DNA from: Chryseobacterium sp.
Lineage (GTDB): Bacteria; Bacteroidota; Bacteroidia; Flavobacteriales; Weeksellaceae
Direction of reading: 5' to 3'
Assembly: GCA_031277615.1 (NCBI GenBank)
Contig: JAITMC010000021.1
Location: 1-64,000, forward strand
Length of the DNA: 64,000 nt
Shown here: positions 16,006 to 25,698 of the stretch, one piece after another
How positions within the stretch are numbered: position 1 is the stretch's first letter
How the letters are laid out: each line of letters begins with the position of its first letter
Program-made: the position numbers and the translations under genes
The notes under the pieces: model-generated
What the model was told of the DNA's origin: nothing
What the model saw: the letters and a program-made list of their open reading frames with translations, nothing else
Databases searched by the model: none

Positions 16006-18267
16006 TTATTCTCTGTTTTTTACCATAATCCATCCTGAGAATTGTATCGGGGTATTGTTTTTATCATTTTCATTCCATGTGATGGTATACCAGTAGTTTC
16101 CTGTAGATACTTTTCTGTTTCCGCTGTTGGTTCCGTCCCATCGGTACCGGTTGGTTTTATCAGCCTGGAAAAGCTTATAGCCATACCGGTCAAAAATTCC
16201 GATCACCAGATTCTGTTTATTGGATAAGGCGGAGTAATCAATCACATCGTTGATGCCGTCTCCATTTGGGGTGATCACGTTGATGAGGTTAGGAACGGTA
16301 ATGTTGATAGAAATGGGTTCGCAGTCATAGCTGTCTTTAACGAATATCTTCGTTTCTCCTCTTGCAATATTGGTGAAAGTATTGGATTCCTGCCAGTTGA
16401 TATTGTCCATAGAATATTGGTACGGAGGAGTTCCGCCTTTAACAAAAACAGATACTGTGCCTCCTGAGATATCAATATTCGTAACGACAGGCTGCTCGGA
16501 AGCGTATACTTTCACCTTCTGAAGGGTGATACAATCTCCTGTGCCCAGTCTTACCCAATAAGTTCCTACTCCAATGTTGGAAATAGATGACGTTGTGGCT
16601 CCTGTGCTCCATTCATAGCTGCTGAAGCCGGGGCCTGCATCCAGCGTGGTGGTATCTTCTATACAGATCATTTTGTCTGTTAAAATATTGGATTTTATAG
16701 GAGCAATAACGGTCAGGGTTACTTTAGCAACAGAATAACATCCCTGAGTGTTAAAGACCTTCACGTAGACTACTCCGCTTGGTGCAGTGTAGGCAAGGAA
16801 GTTTAGAATTTCATTGGTTCCGTCTATAGCATCTGTAAGGGAAGGATAGTATTTTTTTGTGATTCCGGTTGCGGTGGTTACATTGGCAGTGCTCAGATTG
16901 AAGGTTCCTAATGAAGGGTTTGTTTCCAGGAAGCATGATCGTAAAGGAGCATCGGTTACCGTTACTGTTGGGTGAAGGTTCAGTGTGATTGTTGAAACAC
17001 TTACACATCCCTGTGGTGTTGTTACTTTTACAAATATTGTTGCGGCTCCTGAAGGATAAGCGAAGGGATTGGTAATAGGATTGGTTCCTGTATTCAGGTC
17101 ATGCATGGTATTATAAAATTCCTTGATAACTCCGGGGAAACTGGTCACAGCAGCAGAGGTAAGGTCAAATATTGCAGTTCCTGAATTATTGTTGTTGCAG
17201 CCTGTGAGGGTAGCATTGTCAGCTGCAAAAGGAGTAGGATTGAGCTGAATTACCCCATCTCCATTATCACATAAGGTAGAACTTGGATCTTTTACAACCA
17301 CTTTGATGGTGGTATTTCCTGAATACTGAAATTGAGCTGGGTTGGCGATAGGTGTTGAGCTTCCCAATATGTAGTAAATAAATGTATAATTGGCCGGATT
17401 GTTGACGAACTGGGAATTAAAAGAAGTTAAATCCACTGTACCGTTTCCTGTGGCGGGATTGGTACATACAAAAGGAGTTACTGTGTTGTTCAGAATAGGA
17501 ACTTTGTCTACATACACCTTTACATTTTTAATGGAATGTCTGGCACTGGCACCTCCGGTTGATGCTGAGAATCCGAAATATCCCTGAGACATTCCTATAG
17601 CGCCTCCCGAAGGAGCGAAAGACTGGCTGACAATCTGTATGCCGTCAATTTTAATGGTGATGATCCATCTGTCGGGATTGCTTAAGTCCGTTTCGCTGTT
17701 TACTTCCACATGTTTGTAGTTAGAACCTACGAATGGCTGCGTCGGATTAAGATCTGCAGAGTGGTATGTGCTTTCTGGAGTATTGTTGTATTCTATATTA
17801 TTACCAGTTGTATTATTGGTGCCATAAAGGACATGAATTTTGCTCATTTGTCCGTCTGTACTATTGTTGAAAATATCAAAACCTATCATGAGGCCCGAGG
17901 CGTTTCCGGGAATTCCCAGGCCTGCTCCTGAAACATATCCTGTAGGGGGATTGGAGAGGTACCAGAACGTAAAGCCGTCACCTCTTCCGTAACTTGAGGT
18001 TCCATTACCGTCAATTCTGAAGTCGAATTCCACTTTCCATTTATCACAATAGCTCAGGGTAATAGGAGTGGCTAACTTTATAGCTCCATACAGGCTGGTG
18101 TTGTCTGTGGTCAGACGGATAAAATCATTACTAACCGCTGCATTGGAAACTAAGTCCCACCCTGTGGTATTAACAGGATTTCCGGAAAGCTGGTAGGTTT
18201 GAGAAAATAACTGCTTTGAAAAGAAGAGTAAGACAACAAAATAACAGAAGAATAATTTTATTTTCAT
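16006..18267 (-). CDS. Lectin-headed T9SS type B sorted surface protein, copy 1
   Basis: A 753-residue secreted protein. In order: signal peptide 1-22; L-type lectin-like beta-sandwich at about 23-255, with GDGFTFWYLSNPP and GFDIFNN motifs as in bacterial lectins; two cysteine-bearing repeats of about 80 residues (near 350-430 and 435-515), each with F.L..A.VT..., KK/EFYN/YP and VKV...GC; a DAGPGF.SYEWSTGAT Ig-like segment near 540; an SprB-like repeat (GGTPPYQYSMDNINWQ) near 605; and a type B C-terminal sorting domain (ITPNGDGINDVIDY to the end). Such proteins cross the outer membrane by the T9SS and stay on the surface or are released. The head is over 90% identical to copy 2 by eye. Probable role: glycan adhesion; no catalytic motif seen. 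Confidence 0.88.
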   Translation of the reverse strand: MKIKLFFCYFVVLLFFSKQLFSQTYQLSGNPVNTTGWDLVSNAAVSNDFIRLTTDNTSLYGAIKLATPITLSYCDKWKVEFDFRIDGNGTSSYGRGDGFTFWYLSNPPTGYVSGAGLGIPGNASGLMIGFDIFNNSTDGQMSKIHVLYGTNNTTGNNIEYNNTPESTYHSADLNPTQPFVGSNYKHVEVNSETDLSNPDRWIITIKIDGIQIVSQSFAPSGGAIGMSQGYFGFSASTGGASARHSIKNVKVYVDKVPILNNTVTPFVCTNPATGNGTVDLTSFNSQFVNNPANYTFIYYILGSSTPIANPAQFQYSGNTTIKVVVKDPSSTLCDNGDGVIQLNPTPFAADNATLTGCNNNNSGTAIFDLTSAAVTSFPGVIKEFYNTMHDLNTGTNPITNPFAYPSGAATIFVKVTTPQGCVSVSTITLNLHPTVTVTDAPLRSCFLETNPSLGTFNLSTANVTTATGITKKYYPSLTDAIDGTNEILNFLAYTAPSGVVYVKVFNTQGCYSVAKVTLTVIAPIKSNILTDKMICIEDTTTLDAGPGFSSYEWSTGATTSSISNIGVGTYWVRLGTGDCITLQKVKVYASEQPVVTNIDISGGTVSVFVKGGTPPYQYSMDNINWQESNTFTNIARGETKIFVKDSYDCEPISINITVPNLINVITPNGDGINDVIDYSALSNKQNLVIGIFDRYGYKLFQADKTNRYRWDGTNSGNRKVSTGNYWYTITWNENDKNNTPIQFSGWIMVKNRE

Positions 18268-18445
18268 AGGTGTGGTATTAATAAATGTATAGATGTAAAT
18301 TTATTTATAATTTATCTATAATTCATTGTTTTTGAATATGTTGCATTTAAATTGATTAATTGTTATTTATTTTTAAGTTTTATGATGTTTTGGCGATAAG
18401 AAATAAACTTTAATCAGTTTTATATAGAATATGTTTTTATCTCAA

Positions 18446-18478
18446 ATAAAAAAATCACTCCATAATATGAAGTGATTT
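18446..18478 (-). terminator. Terminator of lectin-headed gene 2
   Basis: The 8-bp stem AAATCACT/AGTGATTT (18452-18459, 18471-18478) has a nearly uninterrupted T run beyond it on the minus strand. Confidence 0.75.
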
Positions 18479-18503
18479 AAATATTAAAACTGATAATGAT
18501 GAA

Positions 18504-20762
18504 TTATTCTCTGTTCTTTACCATGATCCATCCTGAGAATTTTATGGGAGTACTGTTCTTATTGTTTTCATTCCAGGTGATAGAGTACCAGTAGTTTCCT
18601 GTAGGTACTTTTCTGCTTCCGTTGGTTCCGTCCCATCGGTACCGGTTGGTTTTATCAGCCTGGAAAAGTTTATAACCATAACGGTCAAAGATCCCGATCA
18701 CCAGATTCTGTTTATTGGATAGGGCAGAATAATCGATCGCATCATTGATGCCGTCTCCGTTTGGAGTAATCACGTTGATCAGGTTAGGAACCGTAATGTT
18801 GATGGAAATTGGCTCACAGTCGTAGCTGTCCTTAACGTATACTTTAGTTTCTCCTCTTGTTACATTGGTAAATACGTTGGATTCCTGCCAGTTGATATTA
18901 TCCATGGAATATTGGTATGGAGGTGTTCCGCCTTTGGCAAAAACAGTCACTGTACCTCCGGAAATATCAATATTGGTAACCACCGGCTGCTCAGAAGCGT
19001 AAACTTTCACGGTCTGAAGAGTGATACAGCCTCCAGTGTTCAGTTTTACCCAATAAGTTCCTACCCCTACATTAGAAATGGAAGGAGTCGTAGCTCCTGT
19101 ACTCCATTCATAGCTGCTGAAGCCGGGACCTGCATCCAAAGTGGTTTTATCTTCAATACAGATGATTTTATCTTCCAGAACATTGGATTTTACCGGAGCA
19201 ATAACGGTAAGGGTCACTTTAGCTATCGCATAGCATCCCTGTGTATTGAATACTTTTACATAGATCACTCCGCTTGGTGCGGTGTAGGAAAGGAAATTTA
19301 AAATTTCGTTGGTTCCGTCGATCGCATCCGTAAGAGAAGGGTAGTATTTTTTAGTAGCTCCGGTTACGGTGGTTACGGTCGCGATGCTTAAGTTAAATGT
19401 ACCCAGCGAAGGATTGGTTTCTAGGAAACATGATCTTAAAGGAGCATCAATTACTGTTACCGTTGGATGAAGGGCCAAAGTAATCTTTGAAGTGCTTACG
19501 CATCCCTGTGGAGTGGTTACTTTTACAAATATCGTTGCAGTACCTGAAGGATAGGCATTCGGATTGGTGATCTGATTGATTCCTGCATTCAGATCATGCA
19601 TGGTATTGTAGAACTCTTTGGTGCATCCCGGAATGGTGGTGACTGCAGCTGAGGTAAGATCAAATGTGGCGGTTCCGGCATTATTGTTATTACATCCTGT
19701 CAGGGTGGCATTGTCCGCAGCAAAAGGGGTTGGGTTAAGCTGGATGATCCCGTCTCCATTGTCACACAAAGTAGAACTCGGATCTTTTACAACCACTTTG
19801 ATGGTGGTATTCCCGGAATACTGGAAGTTTTCCGGACCTGCAATAGGCGTTGAACTTCCCAATACATAATAGGTAAATGTATAATTGGCCGGATTGTTGA
19901 CGAATTGAGAATTAAAGGAAGTTAAATCCACTATTCCGTTTCCTGTAGCAGGATTGGTACATACAAAAGGAGTTACGGTGCTGTTCAGAATCGGAACTTT
20001 ATCTACATAGACCTTTACATTTTTAATAGAATGTCTGGCACTGGCGCCTCCGGTTGCTGCCGAGAATCCAAAATATCCCTGAGACATTCCCACAGCTCCT
20101 CCTGAAGGAGCGAAAGGCTGGCTGACGATCTGTACGCCATCAATTTTAATGGTGATAATCCATCTGTCGGGATTGCTTAAGTCGGTTTCGCCATTTACTT
20201 CCACGTGCTTGTAGTTGGGGCCTACGAATGGCTGTGTAGGATTAAGATCCGCAGAGTGATAGGTACTTCCTGCCGTGTTGTTGTATTCGATATTATTACC
20301 GGCCGTATCATTGGTGCCGTAAAGAACGTGAATTTTGCTCATCTGGCCTTCTGTGGTATTGTTGAAAATATCAAAACCTACCATAAGTCCGGATGCATTG
20401 CCAGGAACTCCAAGACCTCCTCCGGAAACATATCCTGTAGGCGGATTGGAAAGATACCAGAAGGTAAAGCCGTCACCTCTTCCGAACTGTGTGGTTCCGT
20501 TGCCGTCAATTCTGAAATCAAATTCCACTTTCCATTTATCACAATAGCTCAGGGTGATGGGAGTGGCTAATTTTATAGCTCCGTACAGGCTGGTGTTGTC
20601 TGTGGTTAAACGAATAAAATCATTGCTGACTGCTGCATTGGAAACTAAATCCCAGCCGGTGGTATTCACCGGGTCACCTACAAGCTGATAGGTCTGAGAA
20701 AACATTTGTCCTGAAAAACCGAATAAAGCGGCTAAATAATAAATAAGTAGTTTTCTTTTCAT
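18504..20762 (-). CDS. Lectin-headed T9SS type B sorted surface protein, copy 2
   Basis: A 752-residue paralog of the gene at 16006 with the same domain order: signal peptide (..FGFSGQMFSQ), L-type-lectin-like head to about residue 255, two 80-residue Cys repeats, Ig-like segment, SprB-like repeat, type B sorting tail. The lectin head differs from copy 1 at only about 22 of 236 positions by eye, so the duplication is recent or kept similar by gene conversion. The middle stretch from PVKSNVLEDKIICIED to YASEQPVV is almost the same as in the non-lectin gene at 28382, although the heads are unrelated. It has its own terminator and a separate upstream region, so it is probably transcribed alone. 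Confidence 0.88.
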   Translation of the reverse strand: MKRKLLIYYLAALFGFSGQMFSQTYQLVGDPVNTTGWDLVSNAAVSNDFIRLTTDNTSLYGAIKLATPITLSYCDKWKVEFDFRIDGNGTTQFGRGDGFTFWYLSNPPTGYVSGGGLGVPGNASGLMVGFDIFNNTTEGQMSKIHVLYGTNDTAGNNIEYNNTAGSTYHSADLNPTQPFVGPNYKHVEVNGETDLSNPDRWIITIKIDGVQIVSQPFAPSGGAVGMSQGYFGFSAATGGASARHSIKNVKVYVDKVPILNSTVTPFVCTNPATGNGIVDLTSFNSQFVNNPANYTFTYYVLGSSTPIAGPENFQYSGNTTIKVVVKDPSSTLCDNGDGIIQLNPTPFAADNATLTGCNNNNAGTATFDLTSAAVTTIPGCTKEFYNTMHDLNAGINQITNPNAYPSGTATIFVKVTTPQGCVSTSKITLALHPTVTVIDAPLRSCFLETNPSLGTFNLSIATVTTVTGATKKYYPSLTDAIDGTNEILNFLSYTAPSGVIYVKVFNTQGCYAIAKVTLTVIAPVKSNVLEDKIICIEDKTTLDAGPGFSSYEWSTGATTPSISNVGVGTYWVKLNTGGCITLQTVKVYASEQPVVTNIDISGGTVTVFAKGGTPPYQYSMDNINWQESNVFTNVTRGETKVYVKDSYDCEPISINITVPNLINVITPNGDGINDAIDYSALSNKQNLVIGIFDRYGYKLFQADKTNRYRWDGTNGSRKVPTGNYWYSITWNENNKNSTPIKFSGWIMVKNRE

Positions 20763-20948
20763 GAATCGGATTAGTTTTGGGTTGTTCTGTAAATATATTT
20801 GTTTTTAGTTCTTATATGTAATGTATAATTGTCAATTATGTTGCTAAAATTGTCAATTCGTTAATTAATTTAATGTATAGGTGGAAAATGATTAAAACAA
20901 TAATTGCAGACATACTGAAAAATGATGCTTAAAATTTTCAGGATGATA

Positions 20949-20980
20949 CAAAAAAATCACCCCGGATAAGGAGTGATTTT
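20949..20980 (-). terminator. Terminator of lectin-headed gene 3
   Basis: The stem AAATCAC.CC/GG.GTGATTT with one mismatch is followed by six T on the minus strand. It is 12 bases past the stop. Confidence 0.7.
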
Positions 20981-20991
20981 ATAAGAGGGAA

Positions 20992-23244
20992 TTATTCCCT
21001 GTTTTTAACCAGTATCCAGCCGGAATACTGTATGGCAGTATTGTTTTTATCATTTTCATTCCATGAGATGCTATACCAGTAAGTGCCGGTAAGGATTTTT
21101 TTACCGGAAGCAGTTCCGTCCCAGGTAAAGTTTCTCATCTTATCAGCCTCGTAAAGCTTGTTCCCATATCTGTCATATACGGTGAAAACAAGGTTTTTCT
21201 TATAAGCAAGTGCTGAATAATCAATCACATCATTGATGTTGTCTCCATTAGGTGTAATCGCATTAATCAGATTGGGAACCGTAATCTGTACGGCGACCGG
21301 CTCGCAGTTATAGGCATCTTTTACAAATACTTTGGCTTCTCCTCTGTGTAATCCTGTAAAGGTATTGGAGTCCTGCCAGTTGATTCCGTCCAGAGAATAT
21401 TTGTATGGCGGGGTCCCTCCTGCAACATTCACCGCAATTGTTGTGTTGTTGATATCTATGCTTGTGATCACCGGGTTGGCGGAAGCAATCACTTTGACAA
21501 GCTGTGTGGTGATACATTCGCCGGTTTTTAATCGTACCCAATAAGTTCCTACACCAACTCCCTCAAGAGTTGAGGTGGTGGCCCCGGTGCTCCATTCATA
21601 ACCGTCAAAACCAGGACCGGCATCAAGATTGGTTCTGCCGTCTATACAGATGATCTTATCTCTTAAAACGGAAGACTTTACCGGTGGAAGAACTACCAGA
21701 TTTACTTTTGCCACAGCGAAGCATCCGTTGGTATCCGTCACTTTTACGTAAACTGAAGTACTCACAGACATATACTGGTTCGGATTCATGATTTCGTTGG
21801 TTCCGTCCAGTGCATTGGCAAGGGTAGGGTAATATTTCTTTTGGGGATCGCTGGTCAGCGAAGTGACATCGGCAGTGGTGAGGTCAAAAATTCCGTTGGT
21901 GATGTTGTTTTTTATAAAGCAAGATTCTAAAGTGTCTTCTTTAACAGGGGTTTCGGGATAGAAGGTAAGATTAATCACAGCATTTCCGGTGCATCCCTGA
22001 GGAGTGGTTACCTTTACATACACCGTTCCGGCAGCGGAAAGATAGGTAGAAGGATTGGTAATTTCATTTGTTCCGGCATTCAGGTCATTCAAGGTTCTGT
22101 AGTATTTTTTGGTAACACCCGGAACGCCCGTTACATTCGCAGAATTAAGGTTGAACGTTGCCTTTCCCTGCTTATTGTTATTACAGGCGATAAGTGTTTG
22201 ATCGCTGGCAGTGAAGGGAGCCAGTACAAGCTGTATCTTCCCGTCAGGATTATCACACAGAACTCCTGCATTGTCCTTTACTATCACTGTAACCGTAGTA
22301 TTGGTGTTGAACTGGAAGTTCGTGGGATTGGTTATTGGTGTGCCTCCCTGTAAATAAGTGAAGGTATAGGCTGATGGATTGCTGACAAATTGGGAATTGA
22401 AAGTAGTCAGGTTTACGGATCCGAAACCTGTTGAAGGGTTAGGGCAAAAAGATTGGGTAGCAGTGTTCTGCAAAATCGGAACTTTATCCGTATAAATTTT
22501 TACATTTTTAATGGAATGTCTTGATCTTGCACTTCCTGTAGAGGCAGAGAATCCAAAATATCCTACAGTCATGGTAGCGGCTGTTCCCGCAGGGGCAAAA
22601 GACTGGTTGCAAATCACATTGCCGTCAATTTTTATTTGTACGATCCAGTTGGTGGGAGCACCGGGATCTACCTGAGCTGTTACTTCAACATGTTTGTAGT
22701 TGGCTCCCTGAAAAGGAAGACTAGTGTTCATATCCGGGGAGTGAAAAGAGCTTCCGGTCACATTGAAGAACTCTACATTGTTGGTATCGCTGGTATTGGC
22801 CACCTGCCCGTAAGCAACATGTACCTTACTCATGGTTGCAGTTGTGGTATTATTATACGTATCAAATCCTACAATAAAACCCACTGCGTTTTGTGAAACG
22901 CCAAGTCCTGAGCCTAATATACTGGCAACAGGAGGATTGGCCAGATACCAGAAAGCAAGCCCGTCCCCATTGGAATTTTGGTTGGAATCCATTCTGAAAT
23001 CAAACTCCACTCTCCATTTATCACAATATTTAAGGTTGATGGGTTCGTTCAGTCTGATGGAACCGGACTGGTTATTGGAGTCGGGAGTTAGTTGAATAAA
23101 ATCTGTATTTACCTGGGTGGGTCCTACCATTGTCCATCCCGTGGTATTTACCGGATTTCCTGCAAGCTGATAGGTCTGGGAAAATAAATCTCCTGACAAA
23201 AAAAGCAACAGGAGAAAAAGATAAGACAATAAATTTTTATTCAT
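20992..23244 (-). CDS. Lectin-headed T9SS type B sorted surface protein, copy 3
   Basis: A 750-residue, more diverged member of the lectin-headed group. Signal peptide 1-22 (..LLFLSGDLFSQ); L-type-lectin-like head with GDGLAFWYLANPP and GFDTYNN; two Cys repeats (LIACNNNKQG.. and LESCFIKNN..); DAGPGFDGYEWSTGATT; SprB-like GGTPPYKYSLDGINWQ; type B sorting tail. Unlike copies 1 and 2, its tail (LAYKKNLVF.VYDRYGNK, KKILTGTYWYSISWNE) is closest to that of the non-lectin gene at 25699. It therefore combines a lectin head with the other tail class. It lies next to rnhA on the same strand, with 151 bases between; no shared operon is implied. Confidence 0.88.
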   Translation of the reverse strand: MNKNLLSYLFLLLLFLSGDLFSQTYQLAGNPVNTTGWTMVGPTQVNTDFIQLTPDSNNQSGSIRLNEPINLKYCDKWRVEFDFRMDSNQNSNGDGLAFWYLANPPVASILGSGLGVSQNAVGFIVGFDTYNNTTTATMSKVHVAYGQVANTSDTNNVEFFNVTGSSFHSPDMNTSLPFQGANYKHVEVTAQVDPGAPTNWIVQIKIDGNVICNQSFAPAGTAATMTVGYFGFSASTGSARSRHSIKNVKIYTDKVPILQNTATQSFCPNPSTGFGSVNLTTFNSQFVSNPSAYTFTYLQGGTPITNPTNFQFNTNTTVTVIVKDNAGVLCDNPDGKIQLVLAPFTASDQTLIACNNNKQGKATFNLNSANVTGVPGVTKKYYRTLNDLNAGTNEITNPSTYLSAAGTVYVKVTTPQGCTGNAVINLTFYPETPVKEDTLESCFIKNNITNGIFDLTTADVTSLTSDPQKKYYPTLANALDGTNEIMNPNQYMSVSTSVYVKVTDTNGCFAVAKVNLVVLPPVKSSVLRDKIICIDGRTNLDAGPGFDGYEWSTGATTSTLEGVGVGTYWVRLKTGECITTQLVKVIASANPVITSIDINNTTIAVNVAGGTPPYKYSLDGINWQDSNTFTGLHRGEAKVFVKDAYNCEPVAVQITVPNLINAITPNGDNINDVIDYSALAYKKNLVFTVYDRYGNKLYEADKMRNFTWDGTASGKKILTGTYWYSISWNENDKNNTAIQYSGWILVKNRE

Positions 23245-23395
23245 TGAATCGGAATTATTTTTATTAGATGCGTAAATATATTAATTCCTGACTAATAAAT
23301 ATGATGTTAATTTTTCTTATAATGATATAAAATATTCAAAATGCAATAAAATAGTGAATATTTTTAATTAAGTTTAGAATTGATAAAAATTAAAT

Positions 23396-23872
23396 TCAGA
23401 AAAGGGTAGAGTCTTCCAGGCTTTCAAAATAGGTGTCCACTTCCAGATCTGAAGAAGCGGCAGCAGCCACCGCAAGCTTGTCGCAGAGTTCATTTTCAAA
23501 ATGGCCGGCGTGCCCTTTAATCCAGTGCATTTTGGGTGTGTGGATTTTATACAGTTCTGCAAATTTTTTCCAGAGATCAGGGTTTTTTACGTTTTTCCAG
23601 CCTCTTTTGATCCATCCGGCAAGCCAGTTCTGATTGATCGCATCGGATACATATTTGCTGTCCGTATAAATGTGGATCTCGTTTTCTGTGGATTTCAGTT
23701 TTTCCAGTGCAGTAATCACCGCCAGAAGCTCCATTCTGTTGTTGGTTGTTTTTCTGAAACCTCTGGAAAAAGTTTTCTGGTAATTTTTTTCAGGTACACG
23801 CATGAGAATTCCGTACCCTCCTTTTCCGGGGTTTCCGCTGCAGGCTCCGTCTGTGTAGATGTCAATTCTCAA
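23396..23872 (-). CDS. rnhA: Ribonuclease HI
   Basis: A 158-residue enzyme that cleaves the RNA strand of RNA-DNA hybrids. The four acidic active-site residues are visible: Asp in IYTDGACSGNPG (residues 5-16), Glu in NNRMELLAV near 48, Asp in IYTDSKYV near 70 and Asp in ENELCDKLAV near 134. WIKGHAGH supplies the flexible histidine. The length is typical for bacterial RNase HI. It lies 83 bases downstream of dnaB on the same strand, inside the array of surface-protein genes. Confidence 0.96.
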   Translation of the reverse strand: MRIDIYTDGACSGNPGKGGYGILMRVPEKNYQKTFSRGFRKTTNNRMELLAVITALEKLKSTENEIHIYTDSKYVSDAINQNWLAGWIKRGWKNVKNPDLWKKFAELYKIHTPKMHWIKGHAGHFENELCDKLAVAAAASSDLEVDTYFESLEDSTLF

Positions 23873-23895
23873 AGGCTGAAGATTTTATAAATTTC

Positions 23896-23930
23896 AATAT
23901 TCCTGTCCGTGTTTCGGTGATAGGAATATT
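23896..23930 (-). terminator. Hairpin between dnaB and rnhA
   Basis: A 9-bp stem (AATATTCCT/AGGAATATT) with an inner CCG/CGG. There is no T run after it on the minus strand, so it may be a weak terminator or an mRNA-stability element rather than a full stop. Confidence 0.35.
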
Positions 23931-23955
23931 AATGGATGATTTGTTTAATTAAAAT

Positions 23956-25545
23956 TTAGAACGGGAAATCGTCATCGTCATCAAAGTCATTCATAGATGA
24001 ACCTGATAATTTTGAACTGTCCGGAAGGTCAAATGCGGCTCCCGGTTGAATGGTGGTTTTAATCCTGTCGAATCCGCTTGGTTCGTTGGATCCGAAATTG
24101 GATGGATAACCTCCAGCTCCTCCGTCAAGGGCTGCTTCGATATCCCCGAACTTGGCAAAATGCTTTAAGAAAGATAGTCTTACATCGGCAGTGGCGCCAT
24201 TCCTGTGCTTGGCAATAATCAGTTCCGCCTGATTTTCGGTTGAGGTTTCCTGGCCTTCTTCATCATTGTCCCATACGGTAATTTTATAATATTCGGGTCT
24301 GAAGATAAACGATACGATATCCGCATCCTGCTCAATCGCTCCGGATTCCCTCAGGTCGGAAAGCTGTGGTCTTTTTCCCGGACGGGTTTCCACACTTCGC
24401 GAAAGCTGGGAAAGAGCAATGACGGGAACATTTAATTCTTTTGCAATGGCTTTTAAGGAACGGGAGATCATGGAGATTTCCTGCTCACGGTTACCCACTC
24501 CTTTTCCTCCGCCTCCGGCGGTCATCAGCTGAAGGTAGTCGACCATGATCAGCCTTACGCCATGCTGCATTACGAGTCTACGGCATTTGGCTCGGAAGTC
24601 GAATATGGAAAGTGACGGTGTTTCGTCAATATAAAGCGGAGCATTTTCCAGCTCGGAAACATTGGAGAAAAGTCTTTGCCACTCCTCGTCATCAAGGGTT
24701 CCTTTTCGCAGTTTTTCAGAAGAAATTCTCGTTTCGGAAGCAATCATCCTGGTAATAAGCTGTACGGAAGCCATCTCCAGAGAGAAAAGAGCCATCGGGA
24801 TTTTATGACCTACGGCAATATTTCGCGCCATCGAAAGAAGAAATGCTGTTTTCCCCATCGCGGGACGGGCAGCAATAATGATAAGGTCGGAATTCTGCCA
24901 TCCTCCGGTTTCTTTATCCACATCCCGGAATCCTGAAGGAACTCCGGAAAGTCCCTGTTTGTCTTTTAAAGATTTGATGGTATCAATCGCCTGTTTTACC
25001 AATGAGTTGGCTGTATCAAAACCTTTTTTGATGGTTCCGTTGGTGATTTCAAAGAAAGACTGTTCGGCCTTATCCAGAAGTTCGAATACATCGGTAGATT
25101 CTTTATAGGAAGAATCAATCACATTCGCAGAAACATTGATGAGACTTCTTAAAATATACTTTTCAAGAATTACACGTACATGGTATTCAATATGGGCAGA
25201 TGAACTTACTCCCATGGTAAGATCAATGATATAGTGATCTCCTCCAGCCTGAATCAGTTTATCTGATTTCTTAAGATCCTGAATAATGGTCATCAGGTCA
25301 ACCGGATGGTTGCCTTCATATAGTTTTAAGATCGATGAAAAAATAACCTGGTGTCTTGGGTCATAAAACACCTCAGGAGTAAGAAGGTCAATAGAATGAT
25401 CCAGCCCTTTTTTGTCAATCAAAAAAGTTCCGATCACAAGTCTTTCAAAATCTACTGCATTGGGTGGCATTTTCCCGTCTGCAATAGATAGTTCTTTTGC
25501 AAAGTTTCCGTGGGTAAGGGATGATAATGTTTCTTTCTGCGCCAT
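23956..25545 (-). CDS. dnaB: Replicative DNA helicase DnaB
   Basis: A 529-residue hexameric helicase that unwinds DNA at the replication fork. The N-terminal helical domain (PPNAVDFERLVIGTFLID near 27) binds primase. The RecA-like domain holds Walker A ARPAMGKTAF with K232, Walker B LIMVDYLQLM near 330, and RREL-type ALSQLSRSVETRPGKRPQLSDLRESG near 380 with the arginine finger. The C-terminus ends in an acidic FDDDDDFPF-like tail. No intein is present. The start at 25545 is fixed by a TATCTTTG box 4 bases upstream. Confidence 0.96.
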   Translation of the reverse strand: MAQKETLSSLTHGNFAKELSIADGKMPPNAVDFERLVIGTFLIDKKGLDHSIDLLTPEVFYDPRHQVIFSSILKLYEGNHPVDLMTIIQDLKKSDKLIQAGGDHYIIDLTMGVSSSAHIEYHVRVILEKYILRSLINVSANVIDSSYKESTDVFELLDKAEQSFFEITNGTIKKGFDTANSLVKQAIDTIKSLKDKQGLSGVPSGFRDVDKETGGWQNSDLIIIAARPAMGKTAFLLSMARNIAVGHKIPMALFSLEMASVQLITRMIASETRISSEKLRKGTLDDEEWQRLFSNVSELENAPLYIDETPSLSIFDFRAKCRRLVMQHGVRLIMVDYLQLMTAGGGGKGVGNREQEISMISRSLKAIAKELNVPVIALSQLSRSVETRPGKRPQLSDLRESGAIEQDADIVSFIFRPEYYKITVWDNDEEGQETSTENQAELIIAKHRNGATADVRLSFLKHFAKFGDIEAALDGGAGGYPSNFGSNEPSGFDRIKTTIQPGAAFDLPDSSKLSGSSMNDFDDDDDFPF

Positions 25546-25549
25546 GGTG

Positions 25550-25557
25550 CAAAGATA
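25550..25557 (-). promoter_or_regulatory. -7 promoter box of dnaB
   Basis: TATCTTTG on the minus strand, ending 4 bases upstream of the dnaB ATG. Confidence 0.65.
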
Positions 25558-25648
25558 GTTTATTTAAAAAATAATTTAAAACGAGTAATCAACAAATTGT
25601 TGGCAATCTTCCGGAAGCGTCTGTAAATAGAAGATAAAGTATGTGGAT

Positions 25649-25680
25649 AAAAAAATCACCCCGTTTCCGAGGTGATTTTC
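25649..25680 (-). terminator. Terminator of the array gene at 25699
   Basis: The perfect 9-bp stem AAAATCACC/GGTGATTTT (25652-25660, 25671-25679) is followed by T residues on the minus strand. Confidence 0.75.
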
Positions 25681-25698
25681 AAGATATTAAGAATTTGT

